Assembly (NCBI GenBank): GCA_900556555.1
Contig: USPF01000034.1
Span: forward strand, 1 to 26,231
Source of the DNA: an uncultured Blautia sp.
GTDB taxonomy: Bacteria > Bacillota > Clostridia > Lachnospirales > Lachnospiraceae
Direction of reading: 5' to 3'
DNA: 26,231 bases
Shown here: positions 15,987-24,805 of the stretch, piece after piece
Position numbering within the stretch: the first letter of the stretch is position 1
How the letters are laid out: every line of letters begins with the position of its first letter
The notes under the pieces: model-generated
What the model saw: only the letters and a program-made list of their open reading frames with translations
What the model was told of the DNA's origin: nothing
The model's database searches: none
Position numbers and translations under genes: made by a program

Positions 15987-16553
15987 TCAGATAAAGTTTC
16001 CTTCTCCATTAGAGTCCGGCTGTTCATAATAGAAAGGCATTTCATCGTCAAAGAAATCGTCATATTCATCATAACTATCGTAGTCATCATAATCGTCATA
16101 GCCATCCGGGAAGTCTTCTCCCTCATATAGATACTTATCCAGGAAATCATAGAGTTCTTCTTCAGCAGGCTCATCTGAAAATAAGATGGAGAAGTAATCT
16201 TCCATGAAGGCACGGCCTTCATCTGTCGCCATGAAAAATGTACACAGCGAAATAATAAATGCCGAAGCGAGAACCAGGGCACTGACACAAATCGCCATAC
16301 CGGCTTTCGCAGGGCCGGAACGGGCATACTGTCCTTTGGAAAGGCAGGAGAATAAGATACCAAGACCTGCAAAGACAAACAGGGCAGGAGGCATGCAGCA
16401 TACGGATAAAAGTGCCAGAATACCCATGACCAGTGAAAGAGATGCCATGGTATGATTGCCCTGAAAGCCGGATGGAGCTGGCTCAGGGGAAGACTGCGGT
16501 GTATATGGCTGGTAATAGCCGTTATTGTGATTGTCATTATAAGGATTTTCCAT
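15987..16553 (-). CDS. membrane protein with DUF4190-like core and Asp/Tyr-rich tail
   Basis: A 188-residue protein. Residues 1-35 are polar and Asn/Tyr/Pro-rich. Two hydrophobic regions follow (about 36-71 and 86-109) around SKGQYARSGPAKAGMAI, the pattern of DUF4190-like small membrane proteins. The C-terminal third is highly acidic, with a near-periodic Asp/Tyr stretch at about 150-171 (DGYDDYDDYDSYDEYDDFF). The start is backed by AAAGGTGG about 9 nt upstream on the minus strand. No function is known to me; the tail could bind cations or cell-wall components, or be disordered. It has its own promoter (16610-16638) and is divergent from tex. Confidence 0.8.
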   Translation of the reverse strand: MENPYNDNHNNGYYQPYTPQSSPEPAPSGFQGNHTMASLSLVMGILALLSVCCMPPALFVFAGLGILFSCLSKGQYARSGPAKAGMAICVSALVLASAFIISLCTFFMATDEGRAFMEDYFSILFSDEPAEEELYDFLDKYLYEGEDFPDGYDDYDDYDSYDEYDDFFDDEMPFYYEQPDSNGEGNFI

Positions 16554-16609
16554 AAAAATGAATCCACCTTTCTTCTGTGAAATTTAGATTTTCAAGGATG
16601 TTATTCATT

Positions 16610-16638
16610 ATTTTATCACGGAATATTTTCGGGGGCAA
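16610..16638 (-). promoter_or_regulatory. promoter of the Asp/Tyr-tail membrane protein
   Basis: Minus strand: TTGCCC (16638-16633), a 17-bp spacer, and TAAAAT (16615-16610). The leader would be about 50 nt. Confidence 0.6.
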
Positions 16639-16647
16639 CCAATTTTC

Positions 16648-16676
16648 TTGACAAATCCGCTGTGCATTGATAATGT
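16648..16676 (+). promoter_or_regulatory. candidate tex promoter
   Basis: A consensus TTGACA at 16648-16653, a 17-bp spacer, and TAATGT at 16671-16676 (a GATAAT two bases earlier is an alternative -10). Its -35 lies only 9 bp from the -35 of the divergent promoter on the other strand. Confidence 0.55.
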
Positions 16677-16749
16677 TGTAGATGGCAGGATTTTACGGAT
16701 GAAATAGAATTTCTGTCATGGAAACTCAGGGAAAGAAAGGACGTTTTAT

Positions 16750-18894
16750 ATGGACATTATTCAAGTAATTACCCAGGAATTAAAAGTAGAGAAATGGCAG
16801 GTGGAAGCAGCCGTTTCATTGATAGATGAGGGAAATACCATCCCTTTTATTTCACGTTACCGTAAGGAAGCTACCGGTGCTTTAAATGATGAACAGCTCC
16901 GTAATCTTTCTGAAAGACTTACCTATCTGAGAAATCTGGAAGATAAGAAAAACCAGGTATTGTCCAGTATTGAGGATCAGGGAAAGCTCACAGAAGAATT
17001 GAAAAAACAGATTTTGGATGCACAGACACTGGTGGTAGTGGAGGATTTATACCGCCCTTACAGGCCGAAGAGAAGAACCAGAGCGACCATTGCCAAGGAA
17101 AAAGGACTGGAACCTCTGGCAAATATTTTGAAACTTCAGATGACAGACAAGTCTATGGAAGAAGAAGCAGAAGCATTTGTCTCAGAAGAAAAAGAAGTGA
17201 AGACGGTCAAAGAAGCACTTGCTGGTGCTATGGATATTGTTGCTGAAAGTGTTTCTGATGAGGCTGATTACCGTATCCGTATCCGTAAGATGACCATGAA
17301 GACCGGGCTTCTTGTATCTTCTGCAAAAAAACCAGAGGAATCTACGGTCTATGATATGTATTATGAATATCAGGAAGCAGTTTCCAAGGTGGCAGGGCAC
17401 AGAGTGCTGGCAATTAACAGAGGAGAAAAAGAGAAGATTCTCACAGTGAAGATTGAAGCTCCTGAGGAAGAAATTCTCCGTTATCTGGAAAAACAGATTA
17501 TCACAAAGAACAATCCTAATACCACACCGGTATTAAAAGACGTCATTGAAGATTCTTACAGACGTCTGATTGCCCCGGCTATTGAGAGAGAAATCCGCAA
17601 TGACCTGACAGAAAAAGCAGAAGACGGAGCTATCAAAGTCTTTAAAAAGAATCTGGAACAGCTTTTAATGCAGCCTCCTATTGTAGGACAGGTAGTTCTT
17701 GGATGGGACCCGGCTTTCCGTACCGGATGTAAACTTGCAGTGGTAGATGCCACAGGAAAAGTGCTGGATACTACAGTGATTTATCCTACTGCACCGACCA
17801 CACCGGCCAAGATAGCGGCGGCAAAAGAAACCCTAAAAAAATTAATTAAAAAATATAATATTACTCTGTTTTCTGTGGGAAATGGTACAGCCAGCAGAGA
17901 GTCTGAGCAGGTAATCGTAGAACTTTTAAAAGAAATTCCGGAAAAGGTTCAGTATGTAATTACCAATGAAGCGGGTGCTTCTGTGTATTCAGCAAGTAAG
18001 CTGGCAACAGAGGAATTTCCGAACTTTGATGTAGGACAGAGAAGTGCAGCGTCAATTGCCAGAAGACTTCAGGATCCACTGGCAGAGCTGGTAAAAATCG
18101 ATCCGAAATCTATCGGTGTGGGACAGTATCAGCATGATATGAACCAGAAAAAATTAGGAGAAGCACTCTCAGGTGTGGTAGAAGACTGTGTAAATAAGGT
18201 TGGCGTAGATTTGAACACAGCATCCGTTTCCCTGCTGGAATATGTATCTGGTATCAGCAAGGCGATTGCGAAAAATATCGTGCTTTACAGAGAAGAAAAC
18301 GGGGAATTTACGGACAGAAAAGAACTGTTAAAAGTAGCAAAATTAGGGCCAAAAGCCTTTGAACAGTGTGCGGGATTCCTGCGTATCCGGGGAGGAAAGA
18401 ATCCTCTGGATGCCACCAGCGTACATCCGGAAAGCTACGAAGCAGCAGAGAAATTGCTGGCAGATATGGGAATGAAACCAGAAGATATCTTCCAGGGCTC
18501 TACGGTATATTATATTAAAGACTATGCTCAGATGGCAAAGAAACTTGGGGTAGGCGAAATGACTCTCCGTGACATTGTAAAAGAACTGACCAAGCCGGGA
18601 AGAGACCCACGTGAGGAGATGCCGAAGCCGATTCTGCGTACCGATGTGCTGGATATGAAGGACTTAAAAGAGGGCATGGTTCTCAAGGGAACTGTAAGAA
18701 ATGTCATTGATTTCGGTGCATTTGTGGATATCGGTGTACATCAGGATGGTCTTGTGCATATTTCAGAAATGACAGAACGGTTCATCAAACATCCGCTGGA
18801 AGCAGTGAGCGTAGGTGATGTGGTGGATGTAAAAGTCCTTGGTGTAGATATGAAGAAAAAGAGAATTTCCCTGACCATGAAAGGGATTCAATAA
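16750..18894 (+). CDS. tex: Tex-family S1 RNA-binding protein
   Basis: A 714-residue cytosolic protein of the Tex/YhgF/YdcI family, related to the core of eukaryotic Spt6 and linked to transcription and RNA processing. Domains in order: the helical Tex N-terminal region (about 1-195, with IPFISRYRKEATG and YRPYRPKRRTRA), the RNase-H-like YqgF domain (about 314-440), tandem helix-hairpin-helix motifs (about 485-545, TASVSLLEYVSGI and KLGPKAFEQCAGF), and a C-terminal S1 domain (about 638-710, GMVLKGTVRNVIDFGAFVDI). Full length compared with B. subtilis YdcI (~719). An AAAGGA site lies about 10 nt upstream. pepP follows 27 nt later and is probably co-transcribed. Confidence 0.96.
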   Translation: MDIIQVITQELKVEKWQVEAAVSLIDEGNTIPFISRYRKEATGALNDEQLRNLSERLTYLRNLEDKKNQVLSSIEDQGKLTEELKKQILDAQTLVVVEDLYRPYRPKRRTRATIAKEKGLEPLANILKLQMTDKSMEEEAEAFVSEEKEVKTVKEALAGAMDIVAESVSDEADYRIRIRKMTMKTGLLVSSAKKPEESTVYDMYYEYQEAVSKVAGHRVLAINRGEKEKILTVKIEAPEEEILRYLEKQIITKNNPNTTPVLKDVIEDSYRRLIAPAIEREIRNDLTEKAEDGAIKVFKKNLEQLLMQPPIVGQVVLGWDPAFRTGCKLAVVDATGKVLDTTVIYPTAPTTPAKIAAAKETLKKLIKKYNITLFSVGNGTASRESEQVIVELLKEIPEKVQYVITNEAGASVYSASKLATEEFPNFDVGQRSAASIARRLQDPLAELVKIDPKSIGVGQYQHDMNQKKLGEALSGVVEDCVNKVGVDLNTASVSLLEYVSGISKAIAKNIVLYREENGEFTDRKELLKVAKLGPKAFEQCAGFLRIRGGKNPLDATSVHPESYEAAEKLLADMGMKPEDIFQGSTVYYIKDYAQMAKKLGVGEMTLRDIVKELTKPGRDPREEMPKPILRTDVLDMKDLKEGMVLKGTVRNVIDFGAFVDIGVHQDGLVHISEMTERFIKHPLEAVSVGDVVDVKVLGVDMKKKRISLTMKGIQ

Positions 18895-18921
18895 AAGAAA
18901 TGTTGAAAGGAAGCGTTTGAC

Positions 18922-20727
18922 ATGAATGTAAATCAGGAAAGAATTGGAAGACTGCAGCAGGAAATGCAGAAAGAAGGCATAGATTTGTATCTGGTGCCCA
19001 CAGCAGATTTCCATCAGTCTGAGTATGTTGGAGATTATTTTAAGGCAAGAGCATGGCTGTCAGGCTTTACAGGTTCTGCCGGTACTCTGATTGTGGCTAA
19101 AGAGGAAGCATGTCTCTGGGCGGATGGAAGATACTTCATTCAGGCTGCAAAACAGTTGGAAGGAACAGGTGTCATCCTTATGAAAATGGGAGAAGAGGGA
19201 GTTCCTACCATTGAAGAATATATAGAAAAAAATCTGCCGGAGCATGGATGTCTGGGCTGTGACGGAAGAACCATTCATGTGGAAGAAGGAAAAGAATTTC
19301 TAGAAATTTTGAAGAAAAAATCAGGAACATTCAAATGTCAGAAAGACCTGGTTGGAAGCATATGGGAGAACCGTCCAGAGATGTCAAAAGAGCAGGTCTA
19401 TCTTCTGGATACCAAATATGCGGGAAAATCAAGAGAAGAGAAAATCAAAGAAGTACGTGCTGCTATGGAAAAAGCAGGAGCAAACGTACATCTGATTTCA
19501 AGTATGGATGATATTGTATGGTTATTAAATATCAGGGGAAATGATATTGTCTGCAATCCTGTGGTGATGTCCTATGTGATGATGGATATGGAAACAGTGA
19601 AATTCTATGTACAGGAAGAAGCGGTTTCTGCGGAAGTAAGACAGGCTCTGGAAGCAGCAGGAGTTATTCTCTGCCCATATTTCCAGGTGTATGAAGATGT
19701 GAAAACTCTGAAAGATACCGATAAGATTATGGTAGAAGATGTGTGTACGAATTTCACTATTTATGAAAGCATTCCAAAGCATACAGAAGTGATTTTTGAA
19801 AAGAATCCTGCGGCAGTGCTGAAGGGAAATAAAAACCAGGTGGAACAGGAAAATATCCGCATTGCCCATGTAAAAGATGCAAAGGCTATGTGCCGTTTTA
19901 TCTACTGGCTGAAACAGAATGTTGGAAGCGGTGAAGTGACAGAATACAGTGCAGCTCAAAAAAGTGAGGAGTTCAGAAGACAAGATCCGGACTGCCTGGA
20001 TTTGAGTTTTGAAACAATCTGTGCTTACGGGCCAAATGCCGCTATGTGCCATTATGCACCTACAGCGGAAGAATATGCCAATGTAGAGCCAAAGGGATTT
20101 TTCCTCATTGATTCCGGCGGACAGTACTGGCAGGGTACTACTGATATTACCAGAACTATTGCGGTGGGTGAACTGACACAGGAACAGAAGGAACACTTTA
20201 CTTTAGTCCTTCAGGGCCACATCCGTCTGGCAATGACGAAATTCCAGTATGGCTGCAGCGGTGCGAATCTGGATGCCATTGTAAGAGGACCGCTCTGGGA
20301 GAGAGGACTTGACTTTAACCATGGAACAGGACATGGTGTTGGATATCTGCTGAATGTGCATGAAGGCCCCCAGAACATTAACTGGAGACTCAACAATAAA
20401 GGAAGAAGAGGAAATAGTGTACCTTTCGAAGAAGGAATGCTCACCTCTAATGAACCAGGGCTTTATCTGGAAGGCAAATATGGTATCCGTACAGAAAATC
20501 TGATGCTGTGCAAAAAGGCGGAGAAAAATGGTTACGGACAGTTTATGGAATTTGAGACCGTGACACTTGTTCCTTATGAGAGAGAGGCTATTTTGCCACA
20601 AATGCTTACGAAAGCAGAATTAGACTGGCTGAATGCTTATCACCAGAACGTGTATGAGACAGTAGGACCGCTTCTTGAGGAAGAAGAAAAAGCATGGCTT
20701 TTTGAAGCGACCAGAGAAATCAGATAA
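18922..20727 (+). CDS. pepP: Xaa-Pro aminopeptidase (aminopeptidase P), M24B
   Basis: Removes the N-terminal residue from peptides with proline second. At 601 residues it is the long, three-domain form like eukaryotic APP1: two creatinase-type N-terminal domains (about 1-150 and 155-305), then the pita-bread catalytic domain and the extra C-terminal PepP segment (LTKAELDWLNAYH). The metal ligands are Asp397 and Asp408 (IDSGGQYWQGTTDITRT), His471 (NHGTGHGVG), Glu511 (TSNEPG) and Glu525 (IRTEN). Start supported by AAAGGAAG about 10 nt upstream. It is cytosolic, with no signal peptide. It probably shares a transcript with tex and ends at the promoter/terminator pair at 20740-20804. Confidence 0.95.
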   Translation: MNVNQERIGRLQQEMQKEGIDLYLVPTADFHQSEYVGDYFKARAWLSGFTGSAGTLIVAKEEACLWADGRYFIQAAKQLEGTGVILMKMGEEGVPTIEEYIEKNLPEHGCLGCDGRTIHVEEGKEFLEILKKKSGTFKCQKDLVGSIWENRPEMSKEQVYLLDTKYAGKSREEKIKEVRAAMEKAGANVHLISSMDDIVWLLNIRGNDIVCNPVVMSYVMMDMETVKFYVQEEAVSAEVRQALEAAGVILCPYFQVYEDVKTLKDTDKIMVEDVCTNFTIYESIPKHTEVIFEKNPAAVLKGNKNQVEQENIRIAHVKDAKAMCRFIYWLKQNVGSGEVTEYSAAQKSEEFRRQDPDCLDLSFETICAYGPNAAMCHYAPTAEEYANVEPKGFFLIDSGGQYWQGTTDITRTIAVGELTQEQKEHFTLVLQGHIRLAMTKFQYGCSGANLDAIVRGPLWERGLDFNHGTGHGVGYLLNVHEGPQNINWRLNNKGRRGNSVPFEEGMLTSNEPGLYLEGKYGIRTENLMLCKKAEKNGYGQFMEFETVTLVPYEREAILPQMLTKAELDWLNAYHQNVYETVGPLLEEEEKAWLFEATREIR

Positions 20728-20739
20728 AAAAGCTCTTTA

Positions 20740-20768
20740 TTGAAATCAGATAGGCGAAGGGTTATAAT
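20740..20768 (+). promoter_or_regulatory. near-consensus promoter directly upstream of a terminator hairpin
   Basis: TTGAAA (20740-20745), a 17-bp spacer, and TATAAT (20763-20768). Transcription would start at about 20775, inside the left arm of the hairpin at 20773-20799. This is the only good promoter visible for the NUDIX-ktr gene group. Confidence 0.7.
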
Positions 20769-20772
20769 AGGG

Positions 20773-20804
20773 GAGGATACCTGAAAAAAGGGTATCCTCT
20801 TTTT
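20773..20804 (+). terminator. terminator after pepP, at the start of the next transcript
   Basis: GAGGATACC (20773-20781) pairs perfectly with GGTATCCTC (20791-20799), followed by five further Ts. It terminates pepP transcription. Transcripts from the promoter just upstream would carry most of this hairpin at their extreme 5' end. Confidence 0.85.
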
Positions 20805-20830
20805 GACAAACTGTTTTAAAGGAGGGCAAA

Positions 20831-21442
20831 ATGGCAAAAATTAAAAAAGTAACAAAAACCACAGAGAATCCTTTTTTGAATATGTATGAGTTAGACAGAG
20901 AGTCCAAGACAGGGAAAAAAGGAAAATACTATGTGGCCTCCAGGGCAAAAGATGTGAGCAGGCTAAAACTCAATACAAAGAAAAATAATCCGGATGGCGT
21001 GATTATTTACAGCTTATATGGGGAAAATCAGGATAAAGTAGTGCTGATCCGGCAGTACCGTTATTCTATTGATGATTATATCTATGAATTTCCGGCAGGT
21101 CTTGTGGAAGAAAATGAAGATTACCGCAAGGCAGCAGTGCGGGAAATGAAAGAAGAAACAGGTCTGGAATTTCAGCCAATGGATGTTAATCCTGCCTATG
21201 AAAAACCAGCTTTTACAACCATCGGCATGACAGACGAATCCTGTGCAGCAGTGTTTGGGATTTCCAAAGGAGAGATTTCCCAGGAATACTTAGAAGATAC
21301 CGAGGAAATCGAAGTGGTACTGGCAGACAGGGAAGAGGTCAGAAGAATCTTAAAAGAGGAAAATGTGGCAATCATGTGCTCCTACATGATGATGCATTTT
21401 CTTCATGATAAGGAACCTTTTGGATTTTTGACAGAGATGTAG
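20831..21442 (+). CDS. NUDIX hydrolase, ADP-ribose pyrophosphatase-like
   Basis: A 203-residue cytosolic hydrolase that splits nucleoside diphosphates linked to another group. The full Nudix box is at residues 90-112, starting GLVEENEDYRKAAVRE and ending MKEETGL, matching G-x5-E-x7-REUxEExGU. The preceding RQYRYSIDDYIYEFPAG is the pattern seen in ADP-ribose pyrophosphatases, which often carry Arg-Gln-x-Arg and E-x-PAG. The exact substrate is not certain. A strong AAAGGAGG lies 6 nt before the ATG. It begins a compact run with the AI-2E permease (21 nt gap) and ktrBA. Confidence 0.88.
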   Translation: MAKIKKVTKTTENPFLNMYELDRESKTGKKGKYYVASRAKDVSRLKLNTKKNNPDGVIIYSLYGENQDKVVLIRQYRYSIDDYIYEFPAGLVEENEDYRKAAVREMKEETGLEFQPMDVNPAYEKPAFTTIGMTDESCAAVFGISKGEISQEYLEDTEEIEVVLADREEVRRILKEENVAIMCSYMMMHFLHDKEPFGFLTEM

Positions 21443-21463
21443 AGACAGGAGCGGTTTACGCAT

Positions 21464-22612
21464 ATGAAATGGAAAAAATATGTAAAAAGTATTGTGGTAT
21501 TTCTATTTACCATAGTGGCAATTGCAGCAGGGATTTTTCTTGGTATAAAATTTATGAAATTTTTTATGCCCTTTGTGATTGGATGGCTGATTGCCCTGAT
21601 TGCAAATCCTCTGGTAAGGATGCTGGAACGCCGGCTGAAAGTCGCCAGAAAGCACACATCCATGTTTTTGATCATTGGTGTTTTAGCAGCGATTGTAGGA
21701 GGTCTTTATCTGATTGGAGTTAAGACCATAGAAGAGACCAGGCTTTTGATTGAACAGGCACCGGCAATGTACGAAGGAATCCGGGAGGATTTTCAGGTGG
21801 CTGGAGAAAATTTATCAATGATTATCGAGGAATTTCCGGAAAGTGTTCAGGACAGCCTTCAGGAATTCCAGGATAATGTAGGAACGCTTGCCGGGAAGGC
21901 AGTGAGCAAAATCAGCCAGATTACTGTAGATCAGGCAGGAGCTATTGCAAAGAACCTGCCAAGTATTTTAATTGCCATTATATTTACGATTCTTTCAGCG
22001 TATTTCTTTATTGCAGACAGAGATAAAATTCTGGAATTTGGCAGGGCAAATACTCCCAAGGTGATTCAGGAACACTGGCGTATGCTGACAGACAGTCTTA
22101 AGAAGGTGTTTGGGGGATATTTTAAGGCACAGTTTAAAATTATGGGGGTAATCGGTGTTATCATCTTTATTGGACTGATGATTCTACATGTGAAATTTGC
22201 AGCAGTTTTTGCAGTTTTGATTGCACTGCTGGACATGCTTCCATTTTTTGGAACGGGAACTGCCTTTGTTCCATGGGCATTGTTTAAAATCATATCCGGT
22301 GATGTGCAATATGCAGTGGGGCTGATTATTTTATATTTAATCACCCAGCTTGTGCGGAGAATCATCGAACCAAAGGTAGTGGGAGATACAATTGGTATCA
22401 ATCCGCTTCTGACCCTGGTATTTATGTATGCGGGCTATCAGTTCAGCGGTGTATTGGGCATGATTCTGGCAGTACCTGTAGGGGCAATTGCCATTAATTT
22501 TTACAAGGCCGGAGTTTTCGATGGACCTCTCAATGGCATCCGTGAGGCAATCAATGATCTCCTGAAATGGATGTACAGCAGTGAAGATGAGACAGAACAT
22601 AAAGGTGAATAA
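21464..22612 (+). CDS. AI-2E family transporter (YtvI/UPF0118-like)
   Basis: A 382-residue polytopic membrane protein with two N-terminal hydrophobic hairpins (about 8-52 and 66-86), a soluble amphipathic segment (about 90-165), and a C-terminal membrane bundle (about 167-190 and 225-345). It carries the family signature around LLDMLPFFGTGTAFVPWA and IEPKVVGDTIGINPL. Members were named for autoinducer-2 export, but many act as sodium/proton exchangers or in sporulation (YtvI). The name therefore states family, not substrate. The ribosome site AGGAG is rather far (11 nt) from the ATG. Its stop codon lies one base before the ktrB ATG, indicating translational coupling and a shared role, probably in ion balance. 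Confidence 0.85.
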   Translation: MKWKKYVKSIVVFLFTIVAIAAGIFLGIKFMKFFMPFVIGWLIALIANPLVRMLERRLKVARKHTSMFLIIGVLAAIVGGLYLIGVKTIEETRLLIEQAPAMYEGIREDFQVAGENLSMIIEEFPESVQDSLQEFQDNVGTLAGKAVSKISQITVDQAGAIAKNLPSILIAIIFTILSAYFFIADRDKILEFGRANTPKVIQEHWRMLTDSLKKVFGGYFKAQFKIMGVIGVIIFIGLMILHVKFAAVFAVLIALLDMLPFFGTGTAFVPWALFKIISGDVQYAVGLIILYLITQLVRRIIEPKVVGDTIGINPLLTLVFMYAGYQFSGVLGMILAVPVGAIAINFYKAGVFDGPLNGIREAINDLLKWMYSSEDETEHKGE

Positions 22613-22613
22613 A

Positions 22614-23966
22614 ATGCAGATATCAGAAAAAAAGAAACAAAAATGGAGTACAACAAAAATTATTGCAGTAGGCTATGTACTGGTGATTACCATAGGGACT
22701 ATTTTACTGATGCTTCCTGTTTCGGGAAGAAACCATGAGCCGGTTCCTTTCATGGATGCATGGTTTACCGCAACTTCCGCAACTTGTGTGACGGGGCTGG
22801 TGACACATGATACTTATACCTACTGGAGCAGTTTCGGACAGGCAGTCCTTTTAGTTCTTATACAGATTGGAGGTATGGGGTTCATGACCATTGCTATCTC
22901 AGCCATGACCCTTACCAGGAAGAAAATAGGGCTGTCCAAGAGACTTCTGATGCAGGAATCCGTGGGGGCTCCTCAGGTGGCAGGAGTTGTGCGGATGTCC
23001 AGGCTGATTTTAGGAGGTACTGTATTTTTTGAAGGTTTAGGAGCTCTGCTTTTAAGTTTTTATTACATACCGCGCCTTGGCTTTGGAAAAGGCCTGTATT
23101 TTTCGGTATTCCATTCTATTTCGGCATTTTGTAATGCGGGAATTGATCTCATGGGATATTATCAGCCGAGTTCTTCTCTTATTACAGCAGCGGACAGCTA
23201 TCTGGTTGGAATTACCATAGCCGGGTTGATTCTGGTGGGTGGTATCGGCTTCCTCGTATGGGAAGATGCACTTCGCTGGAAATGGCATATCAGCAGGTAC
23301 AGGCTTCACAGTAAAGTGGTGCTGGCTGCAGCAGTGGCTCTGGTGGCAGGAGGTACGTTATTCATGTTCTTGTTTGAATATGGAAAACCTTCTATGGAGG
23401 GCAAAAATCTGGGAGAACAGATTTTGTGTTCTTTCTTCCAGGCTGTGACACCAAGAACCGCAGGATTTAACACTATGGATTTGAACCAGCTCAGTCCAAG
23501 CAGCCAGATGCTTATGGTGTGTCTGATGTTTATTGGAGGTTCACCCGGTTCTACCGCAGGTGGAATCAAGACCACAACCATGACGATTTTATTACTGACC
23601 ATCTGGACAGAGTTCAAAAAAAGAAAAGATGTGGAATTGTTTAAGAGAAGAGTAGAAGGGGAAGTTATTCGTCATGCTGCCTGTATTTTAATGTTCTATG
23701 GCAGTCTGGCATTTGTATCTTCTATGATTATCTGTGCAGTGGAAGGTATAGGAGCTAAGGAGGTTATTTTTGAGGTGGTTTCCGCATTATGCACGGTTGG
23801 ATTATCTCTTGGAATTACAGCAGAGGTAGGTACACTGTCGCATATAATATTGATTCTTCTGATGTTTATCGGAAGAGTAGGAGGAATCACCATTTTGATT
23901 GCATTCAGCAGTAGACTTTCGGCTATTCCATCGAAACTTCCGGCAGAAAAAATAGCAGTTGGGTAA
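22614..23966 (+). CDS. ktrB: potassium uptake protein KtrB/TrkH
   Basis: The membrane subunit of a Ktr-type K+ (Na+-coupled) uptake system, 450 residues. The four pore-loop repeats of the Trk/Ktr/HKT family are visible: SATCVTGLV (about residues 55-63), FCNAGIDLMG, RTAGFNTMDL and CTVGLSLGI, each with the selectivity-filter glycine. The open frame reaches back to a GTG at 22581, but ATG at 22614, one base after the AI-2E stop, has AAAGGTG about 8 nt upstream and is chosen. The regulatory subunit gene ktrA follows 27 nt later. In Firmicutes Ktr systems are commonly restrained by c-di-AMP through KtrA. Confidence 0.94.
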   Translation: MQISEKKKQKWSTTKIIAVGYVLVITIGTILLMLPVSGRNHEPVPFMDAWFTATSATCVTGLVTHDTYTYWSSFGQAVLLVLIQIGGMGFMTIAISAMTLTRKKIGLSKRLLMQESVGAPQVAGVVRMSRLILGGTVFFEGLGALLLSFYYIPRLGFGKGLYFSVFHSISAFCNAGIDLMGYYQPSSSLITAADSYLVGITIAGLILVGGIGFLVWEDALRWKWHISRYRLHSKVVLAAAVALVAGGTLFMFLFEYGKPSMEGKNLGEQILCSFFQAVTPRTAGFNTMDLNQLSPSSQMLMVCLMFIGGSPGSTAGGIKTTTMTILLLTIWTEFKKRKDVELFKRRVEGEVIRHAACILMFYGSLAFVSSMIICAVEGIGAKEVIFEVVSALCTVGLSLGITAEVGTLSHIILILLMFIGRVGGITILIAFSSRLSAIPSKLPAEKIAVG

Positions 23967-23993
23967 GAGATACATAGAAAAGGAGGAAACATT

Positions 23994-24644
23994 ATGAAAT
24001 CAGTTCTTCTCATAGGCCTTGGCCGTTTTGGAAGACATATGGCAGAGAAATTAATAGAAGAAGGAAATGAAGTTTTAGGGATAGATATCTGTGAAGAACG
24101 GGTAAATGATGCCATGGATATGCTGACAGAGGCTCAGATTGGAGATGCTACCAATGAATTATTTGTGGAATCACTGGGAGTCCGCAATTTTGATCTGTGT
24201 GTAGTTGCTATTGGAGACAATTTCCAAAGTTCCCTGGAGACTACTGCTCTCTTAAAAGACTGTGGTGCGTCATTTGTTTTGTCCAGAGCCAATAGAGATG
24301 TACATGCAAAATTCCTGTTAAGGAACGGTGCAGACCGTATTGTGTATCCGGAAAAAGACATGGCACAGCGGATGGCAGTGAAGTATGGAAACGATAATAT
24401 TTTTGACTGTATTGAACTTACAGATGAATATTCTATTTACGAAATTCCAGTACCAAAATCCTGGGCAGGCAGCTCTATTTTAGAAAAAGATGTACGGAAA
24501 AAATATGCCATCAGTATTTTAGCAACAAAGAAAGATGAAAAATTATCCCCTCTTCCGGGAGCAGATTATGTCTTTGAAGGGGATGAGACATTAATTATCC
24601 TGGGACATTTTGACGATGTAAGGGTAGTGCTGAAAATGCATTAA
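23994..24644 (+). CDS. ktrA: potassium uptake regulatory subunit KtrA/TrkA
   Basis: A 216-residue cytosolic RCK protein that gates KtrB. The RCK_N Rossmann domain (about 1-125) has the nucleotide-binding GLGRFGRHMAEKL at 8-20, a conserved acidic ribose contact in LGIDICEER, and GDATNE. The RCK_C domain (about 135-216) is the part that binds c-di-AMP in Firmicute KtrA. AAAGGAGGAAAC precedes the ATG. It is the last gene of the NUDIX-AI-2E-ktrB-ktrA run. No consensus terminator follows, only a loose inverted repeat. Confidence 0.94.
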   Translation: MKSVLLIGLGRFGRHMAEKLIEEGNEVLGIDICEERVNDAMDMLTEAQIGDATNELFVESLGVRNFDLCVVAIGDNFQSSLETTALLKDCGASFVLSRANRDVHAKFLLRNGADRIVYPEKDMAQRMAVKYGNDNIFDCIELTDEYSIYEIPVPKSWAGSSILEKDVRKKYAISILATKKDEKLSPLPGADYVFEGDETLIILGHFDDVRVVLKMH

Positions 24645-24651
24645 TCCTATG

Positions 24652-24708
24652 GTTCCAAATATGGAAAATTTGCAGAATAAGTGAAAAAATTTAGGGAAGC
24701 TTTGGAAC
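24652..24708. repeat. distant inverted repeat after ktrA
   Basis: GTTCCAAA (24652-24659) and TTTGGAAC (24701-24708) are perfect 8-bp complements, 41 bp apart, just ahead of the fructokinase -35 box (24713). There is no T-run, so it is not a typical terminator; an operator pair or chance are both possible. Confidence 0.3.
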
Positions 24709-24712
24709 ATTC

Positions 24713-24741
24713 TTGCACATGACAGAGAAAAAAGATATAAT
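24713..24741 (+). promoter_or_regulatory. fructokinase promoter
   Basis: TTGCAC (24713-24718), a 17-bp spacer, and a perfect TATAAT (24736-24741). The leader would be about 58 nt. Confidence 0.8.
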
Positions 24742-24805
24742 TCACAGTAAAGAAAAATGCTGCGGATAGAATGAGCCGGGCGGGAAGAATGAGGAAGACA
24801 GGAAG

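Noticed and set aside
15803..16567. 254-codon minus-strand ORF overlapping the Asp/Tyr-tail gene
   Set aside because: A different frame of the same region, low-complexity Met/Ile/Thr-rich product, no ribosome site; the 188-residue frame has one and shows membrane segments.
20802..20807. TTGACA as -35 of a NUDIX promoter
   Set aside because: It lies in the terminator T-run and there is no -10 at 16-18 bp; the ribosome site and start codon occupy that place.
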